A stretch of 64,000 bases of DNA from Ardenticatenaceae bacterium (GCA_020634435.1 JACKBS010000004.1:558001-622000), one strand, 5' to 3'; counted from the first letter of the stretch, positions 30,706-40,356 are shown. The notes: generated from the sequence alone by a model not told the origin. Numbers and translations are program-made.

Positions 30706-30768
30706 TTTGTGTAAGACGGCCGTTAGAGAAACATATACACTTTGAAAAAGACGGCCGTCTTACACAAA
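30706..30768. repeat. 18-bp perfect inverted repeat upstream of dnaK, each arm holding ACGGCCGT
   Basis: TTTGTGTAAGACGGCCGT (30706-30723) is the exact reverse complement of the sequence at 30751-30768, with a 27-nt loop. It lies between the hsp20 terminator and dnaK, about 115 nt before the dnaK start. It does not resemble CIRCE (TTAGCACTC-N9-GAGTGCTAA). It could be a terminator-like stem or a control element for dnaK. Confidence 0.75.
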
Positions 30769-30803
30769 AACAGGCGCTGAATCTAATGAATCCAGCGCCT
30801 GTC
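30765..30803 (-). terminator. Terminator of hsp20
   Basis: Minus strand: ACAGGCGCTGGATTC pairs with the complementary arm ending CAGCGCCTGT (30770-30779) and is followed by TTTTTGTG. It lies about 26 nt after the hsp20 stop. Confidence 0.9.
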
Positions 30804-30828
30804 GTTTGGTTAAATGTCGTAGCCGACC

Positions 30829-31299
30829 TTATCCTTCAAGAACGGTCGTGCCGTTGCCAGCGTGTACGGCAATGCGTTTGGGCTTTACAGCTTCTGCTTT
30901 GGGAATTTGCAAAGTGAGCACGCCGTTTTCCATATTAGCTTCCACATTGTCAGATTCTACCGGGGTGGGCAGGCTAATGCTGCGCATAAAGCTGCCGAAG
31001 CGGCGCTCCCGCAGATGCACTTTCTCATCATCGCGGACCTCTTCGTCCTGGGTTTCGCCCTTGATGGTCAACACGTTGTCAGTGATAGTGATCTCCAAAT
31101 CATCGGGGTTCATGCCAGGAACGGCCGCTTTCACCGTGAATGTATCTTCATTTTCAGTTACATCCAGTGGGAAGCCCCAAACGGAGTTGCGCTCCCATTT
31201 GCCAACCGGTGCGTTGAAGGCATCTTCGAACAGCCGGTCAATCTCATTGCGCATTCTGGCCATTTCACCAAAAGGATTCCAACGGATCATTGTGTTCAT
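30829..31299 (-). CDS. Small heat-shock protein, Hsp20 family
   Basis: One hundred fifty-six residues from MNTMIRWNPFGEMARMRNEI; AGGAGG is 8 nt upstream of the ATG at 31299. The alpha-crystallin domain covers about 45-140 (FPLDVTENEDTFTVKAAVPG, GVLTLQIPKAEAVKPKRI). The C-terminal I-X-V-type motif is present as RIAV. It is an ATP-independent holdase that hands clients to DnaK/ClpB, which follow on the same strand. Confidence 0.95.
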   Translation of the reverse strand: MNTMIRWNPFGEMARMRNEIDRLFEDAFNAPVGKWERNSVWGFPLDVTENEDTFTVKAAVPGMNPDDLEITITDNVLTIKGETQDEEVRDDEKVHLRERRFGSFMRSISLPTPVESDNVEANMENGVLTLQIPKAEAVKPKRIAVHAGNGTTVLEG

Positions 31300-31346
31300 G
31301 GTATACCTCCTAAACATGTAAAAATTGAAACTTTTTCGTCTAAAAC

Positions 31347-31366
31347 TGCTCGAAAACTATCGAGCA
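31347..31366 (-). promoter_or_regulatory. Candidate operator upstream of hsp20
   Basis: TGCTCGA-N6-TCGAGCA is a 7-bp inverted repeat about 50 nt upstream of the hsp20 ATG, in an otherwise AT-rich leader. The size and symmetry suit a dimeric repressor, but it could equally be an RNA hairpin. The regulator is unknown. Confidence 0.4.
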
Positions 31367-31451
31367 ATACAGCTCCAATTTTCGGCGGTGCGTGTAAGAA
31401 ATAAATAAACAAAAAGTTAAAACTATGTATGCAGCGGCAAAAGTTGGTAAA

Positions 31452-31493
31452 GAAAAACGGCCGTTCTTCTGAAATGAAGAAACGGCCGTTTTC
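31452..31493 (-). terminator. Terminator of the ABC permease, arms made of ACGGCCGT
   Basis: Minus strand: AAAACGGCCGTTTCTTC, loop ATTTCA, then GAAGAACGGCCGTTTTT. The arms pair with one bulged base and a T-run follows. It lies 28 nt after the permease stop codon. Two copies of ACGGCCGT build the stem. Confidence 0.88.
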
Positions 31494-31520
31494 ACATTAA
31501 CTTTTGTTGTCTAAAGGTTC

Positions 31521-34500
31521 TTACTCATACCGCAGCGCATCGGCTATGACCACCTGCGACGTCGCGCGGGCAGGCAGCCAGGCTGTTAGCAAGCTGGTGA
31601 CCACAATAACCACGCCAATCCCCGCCAGCGTGGCCCACGGCGGCAGGAACGCCAATCCCTGGTCAGCGGCCACCTGCAAGTACAGATTGTAGGCAAAGGT
31701 CAGCGCCAGGCCGTAGCCAATCACCGTGGCCAGGCCGGAAACAAACGCCCCTTCAAACAGGAACACGTTTTGCACCATGCTCTGGCTAAAGCCGATGGCC
31801 CGCAGCACGCCAATCTGCTGACGGCGCTCCACCACGGCGCGGATAGTCACCACACCCAGCGCGGCAATGCCGATGAGTAGCCCCAGGCCGATGAAGCCTT
31901 GAATGAGGTAGAAGATGCTGCGCACCGAGGCGCGGCTGGCTTCCAATTGTTCTTTGGGCAGCGAGGTTTGCAGACCGCTGCGGCTAAATTCGCCCTCGAT
32001 GGCGTTGGCGGCGGTGCGGGCGTCGCTGCCTTCCGGCAGGCGCAGGAGGAAGCGGGTGGGCTGGTCATACCCCAGCGTGGCCGCCGCTGCGGCGCTCATC
32101 GTGGCCCCAAAGAAGTTGGGCGCGGAGCTGATGACGCCAATCACGGTGAAGTCGTGGGCCGTGCCGTCGGCTCCGGTTAGGCTGATGGTGACTGGCGCAA
32201 AGGTGTCGGCGGAGGCGCTGATGGCGTTCACGGCGAAGGCGTCTTCGTTGCGCTGGGCGGTGGGGTCGCCGCCCCGGTCAATCGAAAAGTCGTCGATGAG
32301 AATGAGGCTGGGGTCAGTTTGAACGGCCGTCCACACTGCTTCTGCACTCTCATACCCGGTGGCCCAAGTGCCCAGCTCCAGACGGTTAGTTGCAAAGAAC
32401 GTCTCGTCCACGCCGTTGATGACGTAGCTGGCTGGATTGTCCATCTCTGGGCTTTGGGCTTCTACGGGGGCAAAGATGGTTGAGGCGATAGCTAGCGGTT
32501 CGTCCATCTTGCCTTCAGCGGCCATGTCGGATACGGCCGTTTCCAAATCAGCCACACTCACCGGATTAAATGGATTGGCCTGCACCAGCACGTCGTAATC
32601 GCCGCTGCCGCTAATCGGGTCCAAAAAGTTGCTGAAGGTATTGGTGATAGTTGTAGTGCTCACCAGCGTAAAAATGATGAGGCTGAACATCGCCAGGGTG
32701 GTGGCGGTGCGCCCCTTATTCATCACCGGGTAGGCGATAGAGACGCGGGCCACGGGCAGCAGTCGGCCAAAGCGGCCCAGTAGCCCGGCAAAAAGGTTCA
32801 GCAGCGCGTCGGCGTTGTACAAAAAGAGCACAATTGCGCCGCCCACCAGGAACATGCCGCTGATGAAAAAGTCGCCGGGGTTGCTGCCCAGGTCTGCCAA
32901 CGCACCGCTGCTGCGTGTGGGCAATGCCCAATACAGGATGAGGCTCAGGCCAACGAAGGAGTAAGCTAGGCGATCAGGTACGCGCAGCCAGTGGCCCAGC
33001 TGCCCGATGCCGATGATGAACAGCGAAACGCCCAGGGCGTAAACGCCAATCTGCTCGGCCACATTCACGCCGACGTAGGCAAAAGTGTAGCCCAGCGCCA
33101 GCAGGACGGGACCGCGGGCAAACAATCCACCCCAAAAGTTGAGCACGGCCTTGGGACCAGCCAGCACAAAAAGGCGGAACGCTTCACGCAGGTTGCCCTT
33201 GCCTGCTTTGTTCAGGGCGGCGCGCCAGACGAGGAACGGCCGTAAAAACAGCGTCCATTGGCTCTCGCGGGGCAGGGTGGGCAGGTTCAGGTCGCGGATT
33301 GCGGCGATGATGTTTACACGGCTAATGCGAATGGCGGAGATGCTGACGGTGACGAAGGTGATGACCAGCCCCAGGCTGTAGCCAATCAGCGCAGAGCGCA
33401 GGCTGACGCGGGGGATGATGTTGAGCGAGCTGCTGGCCAGCAGGCTGCCGATGGCTTGGGCCAGCAGCAGTGCCGCCCCCACGCCCAGCAGGGCACCAAT
33501 GACGGAAGCCAAGAAGTTGTAGGCCAGCCCTTCGCTGACAAACTGGCGAATCAGGTCGCTGCGCTGCAAGCCGACGGCGCGGCTCATGCCCAGCTCCGAT
33601 TTACGCTCGGCGGCCAGCACGGAAAAGATGAGGAAGATGAGCAAAATGCCGCTGAAAATGGAGAAGGTGCCGAAGGTGACAAAGAGGGTGGTGATAAATT
33701 CGGCGCTGCTGGCGGCGGTCTCAAGCTGGTCGGCTTTGACGGCGTTGACCACCAGGTTGCCAGACACGGCTTCCAGCAGGCTAACGGCGTTGTCGGTGAG
33801 GGCCGCCCCTGTTTCCCGATCGCCTACGTTGGAGATGAGAACGGCCGTAATCTGCCCAGCCTGCTCAAAGAAGGTTTGCGCCTCAGCCAGTGGCAGAATC
33901 ACGGCTGCGCTGCCCCCGGCGAGTTCGCCGTCCGGCACAATGGCGGCGACGCTAAATGGCGTCGGGATGCCTTTCACCAGCAGCAGTTCGTCACCGGCGG
34001 TCACGTCCAGCGCTTCGGCCAGGGACGTATTCACCAGAACTTCGTCTTCGGCCAGGCCGTCTAATCCGGCGGGCAGGGCTAGGCCGTCACCTGTGATTTC
34101 ACCGATACCGCGAATGGAAACGGCCGCTTCCGACAAACTATTTTCATTGTTCAACACCGGTAAGGTTTGCACGACGACCGGCACAGCAGCATCAATCGTT
34201 TCCCTATCAACCAGCGCGGCAATATCGGCCGTGATGGCCGCATCAAACCATTGCGTCTGGTCGGTGTCGCTATTGGGCGTGGCGCTAAAGCTAAAACCGC
34301 CGCTGGCTTCCAGCAGCGTAGGGCTGATTTCTTCATCAATTGCCCCCAAATCGTCGTAAACGTCCACTTTTACTGAGTAATCGACCGTGTCGCCAATGCC
34401 CAAAGCGCTGGTGATGATCAGGGTGGACAAAGCCAACCCCACAACGATGAGCAGCGTCTGGCTTTTGCGGCGCGGAATGTTGCGCACGCCCAGGCGGAAT

Positions 34501-34610
34501 GGCAGCGGGTAGCGCAGGGCGGTCAAAGCGACGCCCAAAAAGATGAGGCCCAATAGCCCCAGCAATGTGTACATGAGTGTGTCGGCAGGTATGCCAAAGA
34601 TGGTATTCAT
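31521..34610 (-). CDS. ABC transporter permease with two FtsX domains
   Basis: About 1029 residues from MNTIFGIPADTLMYTLL; a longer frame from 34661 adds 17 residues encoded by the repeat upstream and is unlikely. A first FtsX-type core (about 330-460, ITTLFVTFGTFSIFSGILL) and a second at the C-terminus (LIQGFIGLGLLIGIAALGVV through ALRYE) are separated by more membrane segments. Large extracytoplasmic domains of the MacB periplasmic core type follow each first helix. It is the single-chain permease of a LolCDE/MacB-like exporter of lipoproteins, peptides or drugs. The ATPase gene is immediately upstream (75 nt). Confidence 0.9.
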   Translation of the reverse strand: MNTIFGIPADTLMYTLLGLLGLIFLGVALTALRYPLPFRLGVRNIPRRKSQTLLIVVGLALSTLIITSALGIGDTVDYSVKVDVYDDLGAIDEEISPTLLEASGGFSFSATPNSDTDQTQWFDAAITADIAALVDRETIDAAVPVVVQTLPVLNNENSLSEAAVSIRGIGEITGDGLALPAGLDGLAEDEVLVNTSLAEALDVTAGDELLLVKGIPTPFSVAAIVPDGELAGGSAAVILPLAEAQTFFEQAGQITAVLISNVGDRETGAALTDNAVSLLEAVSGNLVVNAVKADQLETAASSAEFITTLFVTFGTFSIFSGILLIFLIFSVLAAERKSELGMSRAVGLQRSDLIRQFVSEGLAYNFLASVIGALLGVGAALLLAQAIGSLLASSSLNIIPRVSLRSALIGYSLGLVITFVTVSISAIRISRVNIIAAIRDLNLPTLPRESQWTLFLRPFLVWRAALNKAGKGNLREAFRLFVLAGPKAVLNFWGGLFARGPVLLALGYTFAYVGVNVAEQIGVYALGVSLFIIGIGQLGHWLRVPDRLAYSFVGLSLILYWALPTRSSGALADLGSNPGDFFISGMFLVGGAIVLFLYNADALLNLFAGLLGRFGRLLPVARVSIAYPVMNKGRTATTLAMFSLIIFTLVSTTTITNTFSNFLDPISGSGDYDVLVQANPFNPVSVADLETAVSDMAAEGKMDEPLAIASTIFAPVEAQSPEMDNPASYVINGVDETFFATNRLELGTWATGYESAEAVWTAVQTDPSLILIDDFSIDRGGDPTAQRNEDAFAVNAISASADTFAPVTISLTGADGTAHDFTVIGVISSAPNFFGATMSAAAAATLGYDQPTRFLLRLPEGSDARTAANAIEGEFSRSGLQTSLPKEQLEASRASVRSIFYLIQGFIGLGLLIGIAALGVVTIRAVVERRQQIGVLRAIGFSQSMVQNVFLFEGAFVSGLATVIGYGLALTFAYNLYLQVAADQGLAFLPPWATLAGIGVVIVVTSLLTAWLPARATSQVVIADALRYE

Positions 34611-34626
34611 GGGAGTGTTCCGTTTT

Positions 34627-34684
34627 CGGTAATCGGTGGTCGGTAATCGGTCACTGATCACCGATTACGGTTTACCGATTACCG
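34627..34684. repeat. Repeated CGGTAATCGGT unit, inverted, between ABC genes
   Basis: CGGTAATCGGT occurs at 34627-34637 and 34641-34651 and in reverse complement at 34674-34684, with a shorter inverted copy (ACCGATTAC) at 34660-34668. The spacer can fold in several alternative ways. It reaches to the stop codon of the ATPase gene and separates it from the permease. Confidence 0.65.
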
Positions 34685-34685
34685 C

Positions 34686-35534
34686 TTAATTGGCGCTCAT
34701 GGTTTGCAATTCTGGGACCAGGGCTTCGCTGGTGGCTAAATCTTTGCCGTAACCGTTGCTGTGACCGTTCCCGTTGTGGCCGTTGCCATTGGTGTGGCCG
34801 TTGCTGTGGCCATTGGCCGGTGCGGCCGCGCTTTGGGTCTGGGTGTCGGACACGACGACGCCATCTTTCATCCACACAATGCGGTCACACTGGTCGCCGA
34901 TTTCCTGGGAGTGGGTGACGATGACAAAGGTTTGGCCGTTTTCGCGATTGAGGCGGCGCATCAGGTCCATAATTTCTTGGGAGGTAGTGCTGTCCAGGTC
35001 GCCGGTTGGTTCATCGGCCCAGACGATGGCTGGCTTGTTAACCAGGGCGCGAGCGATGGTGACGCGCTGCTGCTGCCCGCCGGAAAGCTCGGTGGGGCGT
35101 TGGTCAACCTGGTCGGCCAAACCGACGGCAGCCAATGCTTCGTGGGCCATTTTGCGGGCTTCTTTGGGTTTGATGCGGCTTTTGTAGTCAAGGAGTAGGG
35201 GCATTTCTACGTTTTCGGCGGCGGTGAGGACGGGCAACAGATTGTAGAATTGGAAGACAAAGCCCATGTTGGCAGCGCGGTAGGCGGTGCGTTCTTTGTC
35301 GCTCATTTTGGCGAGATTACGGCCGTCTATTTCAATAATCCCTTCGTCAATAGCATCCAGCCCAGAGAGCGAGTTCAGCAGCGTGGTTTTGCCACACCCG
35401 GACGGCCCCATGATGGCCACCATCTCCCCTTGCTTCACTTCCAAATCCAGACCGCGCAACGCCTGCACAATCACTTTGCCGGTGTTGTAGGTTTTTTGTA
35501 CATCTGTGGCGCGAATAATGATGTTGTCACTCAT
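34686..35534 (-). CDS. ABC transporter ATP-binding protein (LolD/MacB type)
   Basis: A 282-residue ATPase starting MSDNIIIRATDVQKTYNTGK. It has Walker A GPSGCGKTT near 44, signature LSGGQQQR, Walker B VWADEPTGDLDS and the switch His in IVTHSQEIGD. This set and length fit the LolD/MacB/FtsE group working with FtsX-type permeases, like the one encoded just downstream. Unusually the C-terminal 55 residues are a low-complexity Asn/Gly/His tail (NGHSNGHTNGNGHNGNG), perhaps metal-binding or a disordered linker, absent from typical members. Confidence 0.93.
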   Translation of the reverse strand: MSDNIIIRATDVQKTYNTGKVIVQALRGLDLEVKQGEMVAIMGPSGCGKTTLLNSLSGLDAIDEGIIEIDGRNLAKMSDKERTAYRAANMGFVFQFYNLLPVLTAAENVEMPLLLDYKSRIKPKEARKMAHEALAAVGLADQVDQRPTELSGGQQQRVTIARALVNKPAIVWADEPTGDLDSTTSQEIMDLMRRLNRENGQTFVIVTHSQEIGDQCDRIVWMKDGVVVSDTQTQSAAAPANGHSNGHTNGNGHNGNGHSNGYGKDLATSEALVPELQTMSAN

Positions 35535-35740
35535 TCCAAGCTCCTTTTCCTTTAATTGCGTGAAAGGCCCCCTGCGGTTTAGGCAATGGCTCCCACTTCA
35601 AATCCGTTTTTGCCTTTTTATGACATGAACACAGTTTAGCCGGGTTGTGCCAATTTGTCAATAATTTGTCAAGATATTGTTAATATATTGTCGTCTTCTG
35701 TGCAGAAGTTGTAGAAAGTATTGTTATTGGACTGAAAGCA

Positions 35741-35782
35741 ATAAAAAAAGCCGCTGTGAAGTTTTCTCCACAGCGGCTTTCT
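35741..35782 (-). terminator. Terminator of the small membrane protein gene
   Basis: Minus strand: AAAGCCGCTGTG (35769-35780) pairs with CACAGCGGCTTT (35747-35758) across a short A/T-rich loop, followed by TTTTATTG. It lies 20 nt after the stop codon at 35803. Confidence 0.9.
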
Positions 35783-35802
35783 AATATCAATTTGGCGTTG
35801 GC

Positions 35803-36336
35803 CTATTTTTTGGTAACCAGCTTGTCTTCGGCTTTACCACGGTTGGCGTTCAGCAGGACGCTGATGCCCAGCAGGATGAGGGCTAATGGCCACAGCTTGC
35901 CAACCCAGGTGAGGAGTGTTAACAAAGCCCCGCCGAACAGAATCGAAATACCCACAAAGGCAATGATGCTGCCGGGGATGAGTGCCCACCAGTGCGTTTT
36001 GTCGGTAAATACGGCCGTTGTCAACGTAACCAACCCGAAGCCCAGACCCAAGAAGATGAGGAAGACACCGCCTTCACTGTCACCTTGCCAGATGGCAAAT
36101 GGCCCTTCGATGGCGTAAGCGCCCCAACCAACGCCACTCAAAATGCCACCAGGAATCATCAAACCACCGTTGCGGGTCAGAATGCCCCAGACCAAAAACA
36201 GAGCGCCGAGCGCGGGAACAACCAACAAACCCATGCTTTCTGGTAAATCGAACGTGATAAACTGCCCGGCCAACAAAACCAGCCCTAAGGCTACCAAAAT
36301 CAAACCACTCACTGAATTATTTTTGCGCATTTTCAT
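35803..36336 (-). CDS. Small multi-pass membrane protein
   Basis: One hundred seventy-seven residues from MKMRKNNSVSGLILVALG; AGGAGG 6 nt upstream of the ATG at 36336 fixes the start. There are five hydrophobic segments (ILVALGLVLLAGQF, LLVVPALGALFLVWGI, GGVFLIFLGLGFGLVTL, IPGSIIAFVGISILFGG, LWPLALILLGISVLL). It resembles the DUF5668/LiaF-type 'small membrane modules with repeated LILLG...' seen near envelope-stress genes, but this is only a resemblance. It is transcribed alone. Confidence 0.75.
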   Translation of the reverse strand: MKMRKNNSVSGLILVALGLVLLAGQFITFDLPESMGLLVVPALGALFLVWGILTRNGGLMIPGGILSGVGWGAYAIEGPFAIWQGDSEGGVFLIFLGLGFGLVTLTTAVFTDKTHWWALIPGSIIAFVGISILFGGALLTLLTWVGKLWPLALILLGISVLLNANRGKAEDKLVTKK

Positions 36337-36510
36337 CTGTTTCCTCCTAAAACGAAAAGCTGCTTGGCTTCTCATTATTGTTTGTTTCTGAATATGCGCT
36401 CAGTATACAAAATGGCTTGAATCGTTTGATGTGCCGGAAGTCATAGGCAGGTCATATTCTCGATGTGACCTCATAGCCAGTCGAGTATGATCCCGCCTAT
36501 GACTGTTGAT

Positions 36511-39500
36511 TTAGGATTTATGCTTTACATGCCACTTGCAGCCGCTCTCTACACTCAGGCAGAAATCGACTCCGGGTTGGAAGTCCAGCACTTCATCCCA
36601 GCCTGGACCGCCCAAGAACCAGTCTGCACCGCTGCCACCAGTGAAGTTGTCGTTGCCGAACAGCCCCATCAGGTAGTCGTGACCGCCGTAGCCAAAGATG
36701 GTGTCATCGGCCAAACCGCCCGTGATGAATTCTGAACGGTTTGTGCCGTGGATTTCGTAGCAGGCGTCATAGCCAAACCCTTGGGCATAGCCCCAGCGTC
36801 CCACGCTAAAGCGGATGCCGAAGTAGCCGGGGTCGCCCACTGCCACAGCCGAAGCCGGGCCATCAAATGGACTGCCTTCTAGCGCTACCACGTAACATCC
36901 GTCGTCGTTGATGACGTAGGCGGAACTGTCGAAGTTGAACAACGCCACCACCGGATCGTGATCTGTGACGCGCAAATCTGTGTCACGCTCGGCATTGCCA
37001 TGCACCACATCTACCTCGGCAAAAAGGTTGTTGAACAGATTGTCGCTGACCAGAATATGGTCCAGAACTTGCAGATTGCCTTCATATTGGTAGGTGTACT
37101 GTTCGGTCGGCGGCAGCGTGTCGATCAGGTTGTGCAGTTCGCTGCCCGCCAGCGTGTGGACGGGTGCAGAAAACTGGAAGTCGTTCAGATCGCCCATCAC
37201 GATGATGTTGGCATTGGCATCCAGCGCCAATATCTCCTGCACGAAGCTGTTAACGACAGTTGCCTGCGCCAAACGCTGTACTTCAGAGGCGAGAACTGGC
37301 GGCTGAATCCGGCCAAAAAGCGGATTGTCACCACCTTTGGAGTTGAAGTGATTGGCAATCACGATGACTTTCTGGCCGTTAAAGATGAATTCACCGGCCA
37401 ATGGTTTGCGGCTGTCGTCCCAGGCGGTATTGGTTGGGTCGATGCGACCGGGGCTGGTGCTGAGTTCCACACCATCAGGGCCTAAGGTAACGGCCGTACT
37501 TGTCACCGCATCTCCCCCCGCACGATCTACAAAAGTGACCAAAGCAGGCTGGAAGAGGAAGCCGACGCGAATATTGCCGCCGGGTGCGCCACCGTCCATC
37601 AAGTCTTGCGGAGCGATGTCGCGGTATTCGTATACCGGACCGCCCGCAACTTGAATGGCCGCGATGAGCAGGCCATAGGTTTCGCTGGCATCGGTGACAC
37701 CGTCGTTGGCGGCCCCGCTGTTGTCCTGAATTTCTTCCAGGCTCAGGATGACGGGCGCATTGAGATTATTGACGATCTGGTTGGCCAGGGCATCAAACTT
37801 GTCCTGGCTGTCGTTGGGGCTGAGGTTTTCTACGTTGAACGTAGCTACCGTCAGCGCTGTGCTGTTGCTTGCCAGGCTGGTGCTTTCAGTGGTGAAGCTG
37901 CTGTTCAGCGGCGGCAGCGGGTCAAAGTTCAGGATTTTGAAGTTGCCAAAGCTATAGTCCATCACGCCAACAATTGGTGCGGTGAAGGTGTCGCCGACAC
38001 TGGCATCCGGTTCGTCGGGCACCAGGGCGTCATCGATCATGATGCGCTCGGGGTTGAAGTCCGTCGCGCTGATGACCAGGCCGCCACGTGCCGACTGCCC
38101 TGTGGCGTTGGTGCCCAAATCGCTCACGACGACAATTTCGCCAAAGCCTGTGCCGCCAACAACCAGGGCATCGTTCACCTGCACCAGCATTCCTTCAACG
38201 CTTTCGTAGAAATCCAGGCCGTCGTTTTGGGGATCAAAGGTGGGCGTACTGTTGGCATCGCCAGTGGAATCGTCGTCGATGATGGTGTTGGGTGGGATAC
38301 GGCCGTTTACCCCCAACACAACCGGCGCAGGCAAAGCATTCCCACTGCTGGTCACGGTTATCGTGGCATTGGTAAGCTCCGTGGTTGAGAGATTGCCCGA
38401 TCCAAAGCCGCCGGGATAAAACTCGGCGACAGTGGCCGTAATGGCCAGGGCATCACCGACTGCCACGGTTGGAGAAGACCCCGTGAAAACAAAGATGGCG
38501 TCAGAAGTCGCCTCATTGCCATCACCGATGGGGTCTTGCAGATAAAAACCGTTGTTGCCGACCACGGTGACTACCCCGCTGGTTTCCACCTCCTGGCCAT
38601 TGTAGGCCGAGATATGCGCTTCGCCCTGGATTTCCATGATGGTGACGGTTGGGCCCGACACACAGCCAGCAAATGGAGAGCCATCCAGCTGGGTTCCGGG
38701 TGAAAAAAGCGCGCCACCGGAAGCGACCGCCAGACTGTGCCGCACAAAATCACCGGTAATGTCCGGGTCGCGAGTCAGCGACTCATCGTTGCCCGCTTCG
38801 CTGCCATAATCCACGGCCAGTGTGCTGGCGGCGCTGTCTTCCAGCGTGAGCGTGTCGCCTGTGTTGTTTAACCCCAATGCGCCGGTCGAAGCTGTTTGCA
38901 CTAAAGCGCCGCCAAAGCCGCCCGTGGGCACACCGCCGCCAAAAATAACGGCCGTACATCCCGCGGGGATCACCGAATCGGCCGGGAAGGTGTGGCGCAC
39001 CTGCACGGCATCGCTTAACGTCCAGCCACTTACGTCCAGGTCCGCGCCGCTCACGTTGACAATTTCGATAAACTCGTCATCGCTGCTGTCGCGGGTGCCG
39101 TCGCCGTTGGCGTCGCCGGGCAGATCATCGGCTGGGTCGGCCAGGTATTCGTTGATGACCACGCTGGTGAGGCTGAGGCTGGCAGTGGTAAAGCTAAAGC
39201 TCACATCGGCTGTCATGGTGTCCGGTGGGTCGTCTGTATCGTTGTCGCTGACCTGGGTGGCAAAGATAGTGACGGTGCAGCTTTCACCGTGGGCAAAGTT
39301 GGTGTCGGGATCGAGGGTATAGCTGGTGGGGCCGTTGCTGGGAACGGCCGTATGCAAACCGCTCGTGTCACAATCAATCGCAAACCAACTGCCGCTTACC
39401 GTTACCGCTTCACTGAAGGTAAGCGTGATGGTCGCGTCAACCGGCACGCCAACTGCGCCGTTGGTGGGATTTGTGCTGGCAATGCCAGGGGCGGCATCGC

Positions 39501-40113
39501 CAGCCAGCGGCGCAAAGGTGCCAACAGGGAAGGGATTAGCCGCTGTGGCGTTGCTAGTTTCGTTATCCAAGGCATTGATGCCGCTGAAGCTCCAGTTGGC
39601 TAAATTGAAGATCGCGCCATCGGCTTCTGTGCTGGAAACGCGATAAGCCCAGCCATCCATGTAATCCCACGGCTGGCCGGTGCCGGAGAGGTTGATGTCG
39701 CCGAACGTGTCGATGACACTGCCATTTTGGAACAGCTCGAGCGCGTCGTCGCCGTTTACGGAAACGGCCGAATCCGTGTAATTTGGCGCAAAGCCAAAGA
39801 AATTACTGAATTCAACTGTTTCTGTGGCCACATAAAGAAATTGTCCGGCATTGGCTGCATCGGCGGGGAAGGTAAACTCCTCGCCATCGGTACCGCCGCC
39901 GTTGTTGGCGCTGCCCAGGCCGTAAATGCTCAGGTCGGGAATATCATTGACCACATAAAGCTCTACTGCTTTGGGGATGCCACCGGTCAGTGGGCCGTCA
40001 ACCACGCCCGTTAGGAGCAAATCGGTAGCGATGGCTTGGGAAGGGGCGGCTGTGCTGATCAGTAAAATGAACACAGCAACCAGAACAGGTAGGAAATGTT
40101 TAATGTTGCGCAA
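36511..40113 (-). CDS. Large secreted nuclease: lamin-tail, Ig-like, endonuclease/exonuclease/phosphatase and RTX-like parts
   Basis: About 1200 residues. GGAGG at 40118-40122 is 4 nt before a TTG at 40113, giving fMRNIKHFLPVLVAVFILLI, a signal peptide; the ATG at 40125 would overlap that ribosome site, so the TTG start is preferred. Order: lamin-tail-like domain (about 30-160), Ig-like Big_5 domain (STNPTNGAVGVPVDATIT), second lamin-tail domain (VVINEYLADPADDLPGDANG), an OB-like segment as in ExeM nucleases, then an EEP nuclease with ATFNVENLSPND, ILSLEEIQDN, IANHFNSKGGDN, MGDLNDFQFS and VTDHDPVVALF. The end has RTX-type Ca-binding repeats (GGHDYLMGLFGNDNFTGGSG). It probably degrades extracellular DNA. 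Confidence 0.88.
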   Translation of the reverse strand: MRNIKHFLPVLVAVFILLISTAAPSQAIATDLLLTGVVDGPLTGGIPKAVELYVVNDIPDLSIYGLGSANNGGGTDGEEFTFPADAANAGQFLYVATETVEFSNFFGFAPNYTDSAVSVNGDDALELFQNGSVIDTFGDINLSGTGQPWDYMDGWAYRVSSTEADGAIFNLANWSFSGINALDNETSNATAANPFPVGTFAPLAGDAAPGIASTNPTNGAVGVPVDATITLTFSEAVTVSGSWFAIDCDTSGLHTAVPSNGPTSYTLDPDTNFAHGESCTVTIFATQVSDNDTDDPPDTMTADVSFSFTTASLSLTSVVINEYLADPADDLPGDANGDGTRDSSDDEFIEIVNVSGADLDVSGWTLSDAVQVRHTFPADSVIPAGCTAVIFGGGVPTGGFGGALVQTASTGALGLNNTGDTLTLEDSAASTLAVDYGSEAGNDESLTRDPDITGDFVRHSLAVASGGALFSPGTQLDGSPFAGCVSGPTVTIMEIQGEAHISAYNGQEVETSGVVTVVGNNGFYLQDPIGDGNEATSDAIFVFTGSSPTVAVGDALAITATVAEFYPGGFGSGNLSTTELTNATITVTSSGNALPAPVVLGVNGRIPPNTIIDDDSTGDANSTPTFDPQNDGLDFYESVEGMLVQVNDALVVGGTGFGEIVVVSDLGTNATGQSARGGLVISATDFNPERIMIDDALVPDEPDASVGDTFTAPIVGVMDYSFGNFKILNFDPLPPLNSSFTTESTSLASNSTALTVATFNVENLSPNDSQDKFDALANQIVNNLNAPVILSLEEIQDNSGAANDGVTDASETYGLLIAAIQVAGGPVYEYRDIAPQDLMDGGAPGGNIRVGFLFQPALVTFVDRAGGDAVTSTAVTLGPDGVELSTSPGRIDPTNTAWDDSRKPLAGEFIFNGQKVIVIANHFNSKGGDNPLFGRIQPPVLASEVQRLAQATVVNSFVQEILALDANANIIVMGDLNDFQFSAPVHTLAGSELHNLIDTLPPTEQYTYQYEGNLQVLDHILVSDNLFNNLFAEVDVVHGNAERDTDLRVTDHDPVVALFNFDSSAYVINDDGCYVVALEGSPFDGPASAVAVGDPGYFGIRFSVGRWGYAQGFGYDACYEIHGTNRSEFITGGLADDTIFGYGGHDYLMGLFGNDNFTGGSGADWFLGGPGWDEVLDFQPGVDFCLSVESGCKWHVKHKS

Positions 40114-40314
40114 GATTGCCTCCATTTGTTGTGCAAGCGCACAGTGGGGTGGCATCTGTTTGGCAGAAACTGGCTATGTAATGGCTCAAATCCACCAGGG
40201 AAATGTGAAACAGGAACGGCCGTATCGCAACGATAAGCCGCTCGGTGCTTGCCGACATAATTACCCAATCTGCTTGCAGATACCTGGTTTGGTTTGATAA
40301 GAAACGCTGTAGTA

Positions 40315-40356
40315 ATAATAAAAAAGAGGCTTGCTTTGTGCAAGCCCCTTTTTTAG
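40315..40356 (-). terminator. Terminator of the DUF3352 gene
   Basis: Minus strand: GGGGCTTGC (40340-40348) pairs with GCAAGCCTC (40326-40334, one G-T pair) across 5 nt and is followed by TTTTTTATTATT; preceding A-run makes it bidirectional. It lies 28 nt after the stop codon at 40384. Confidence 0.88.

Noticed and set aside
30592..31450. CIRCE (HrcA) operator near the chaperone genes
   Set aside because: No TTAGCACTC-N9-GAGTGCTAA was found; the inverted repeats there have other sequences.
33258..34064. Plus-strand open frame inside the ABC permease gene
   Set aside because: Composition (Asp/Gly/Gln/Ala runs) is that of a shadow frame; the minus-strand permease is clearly real.
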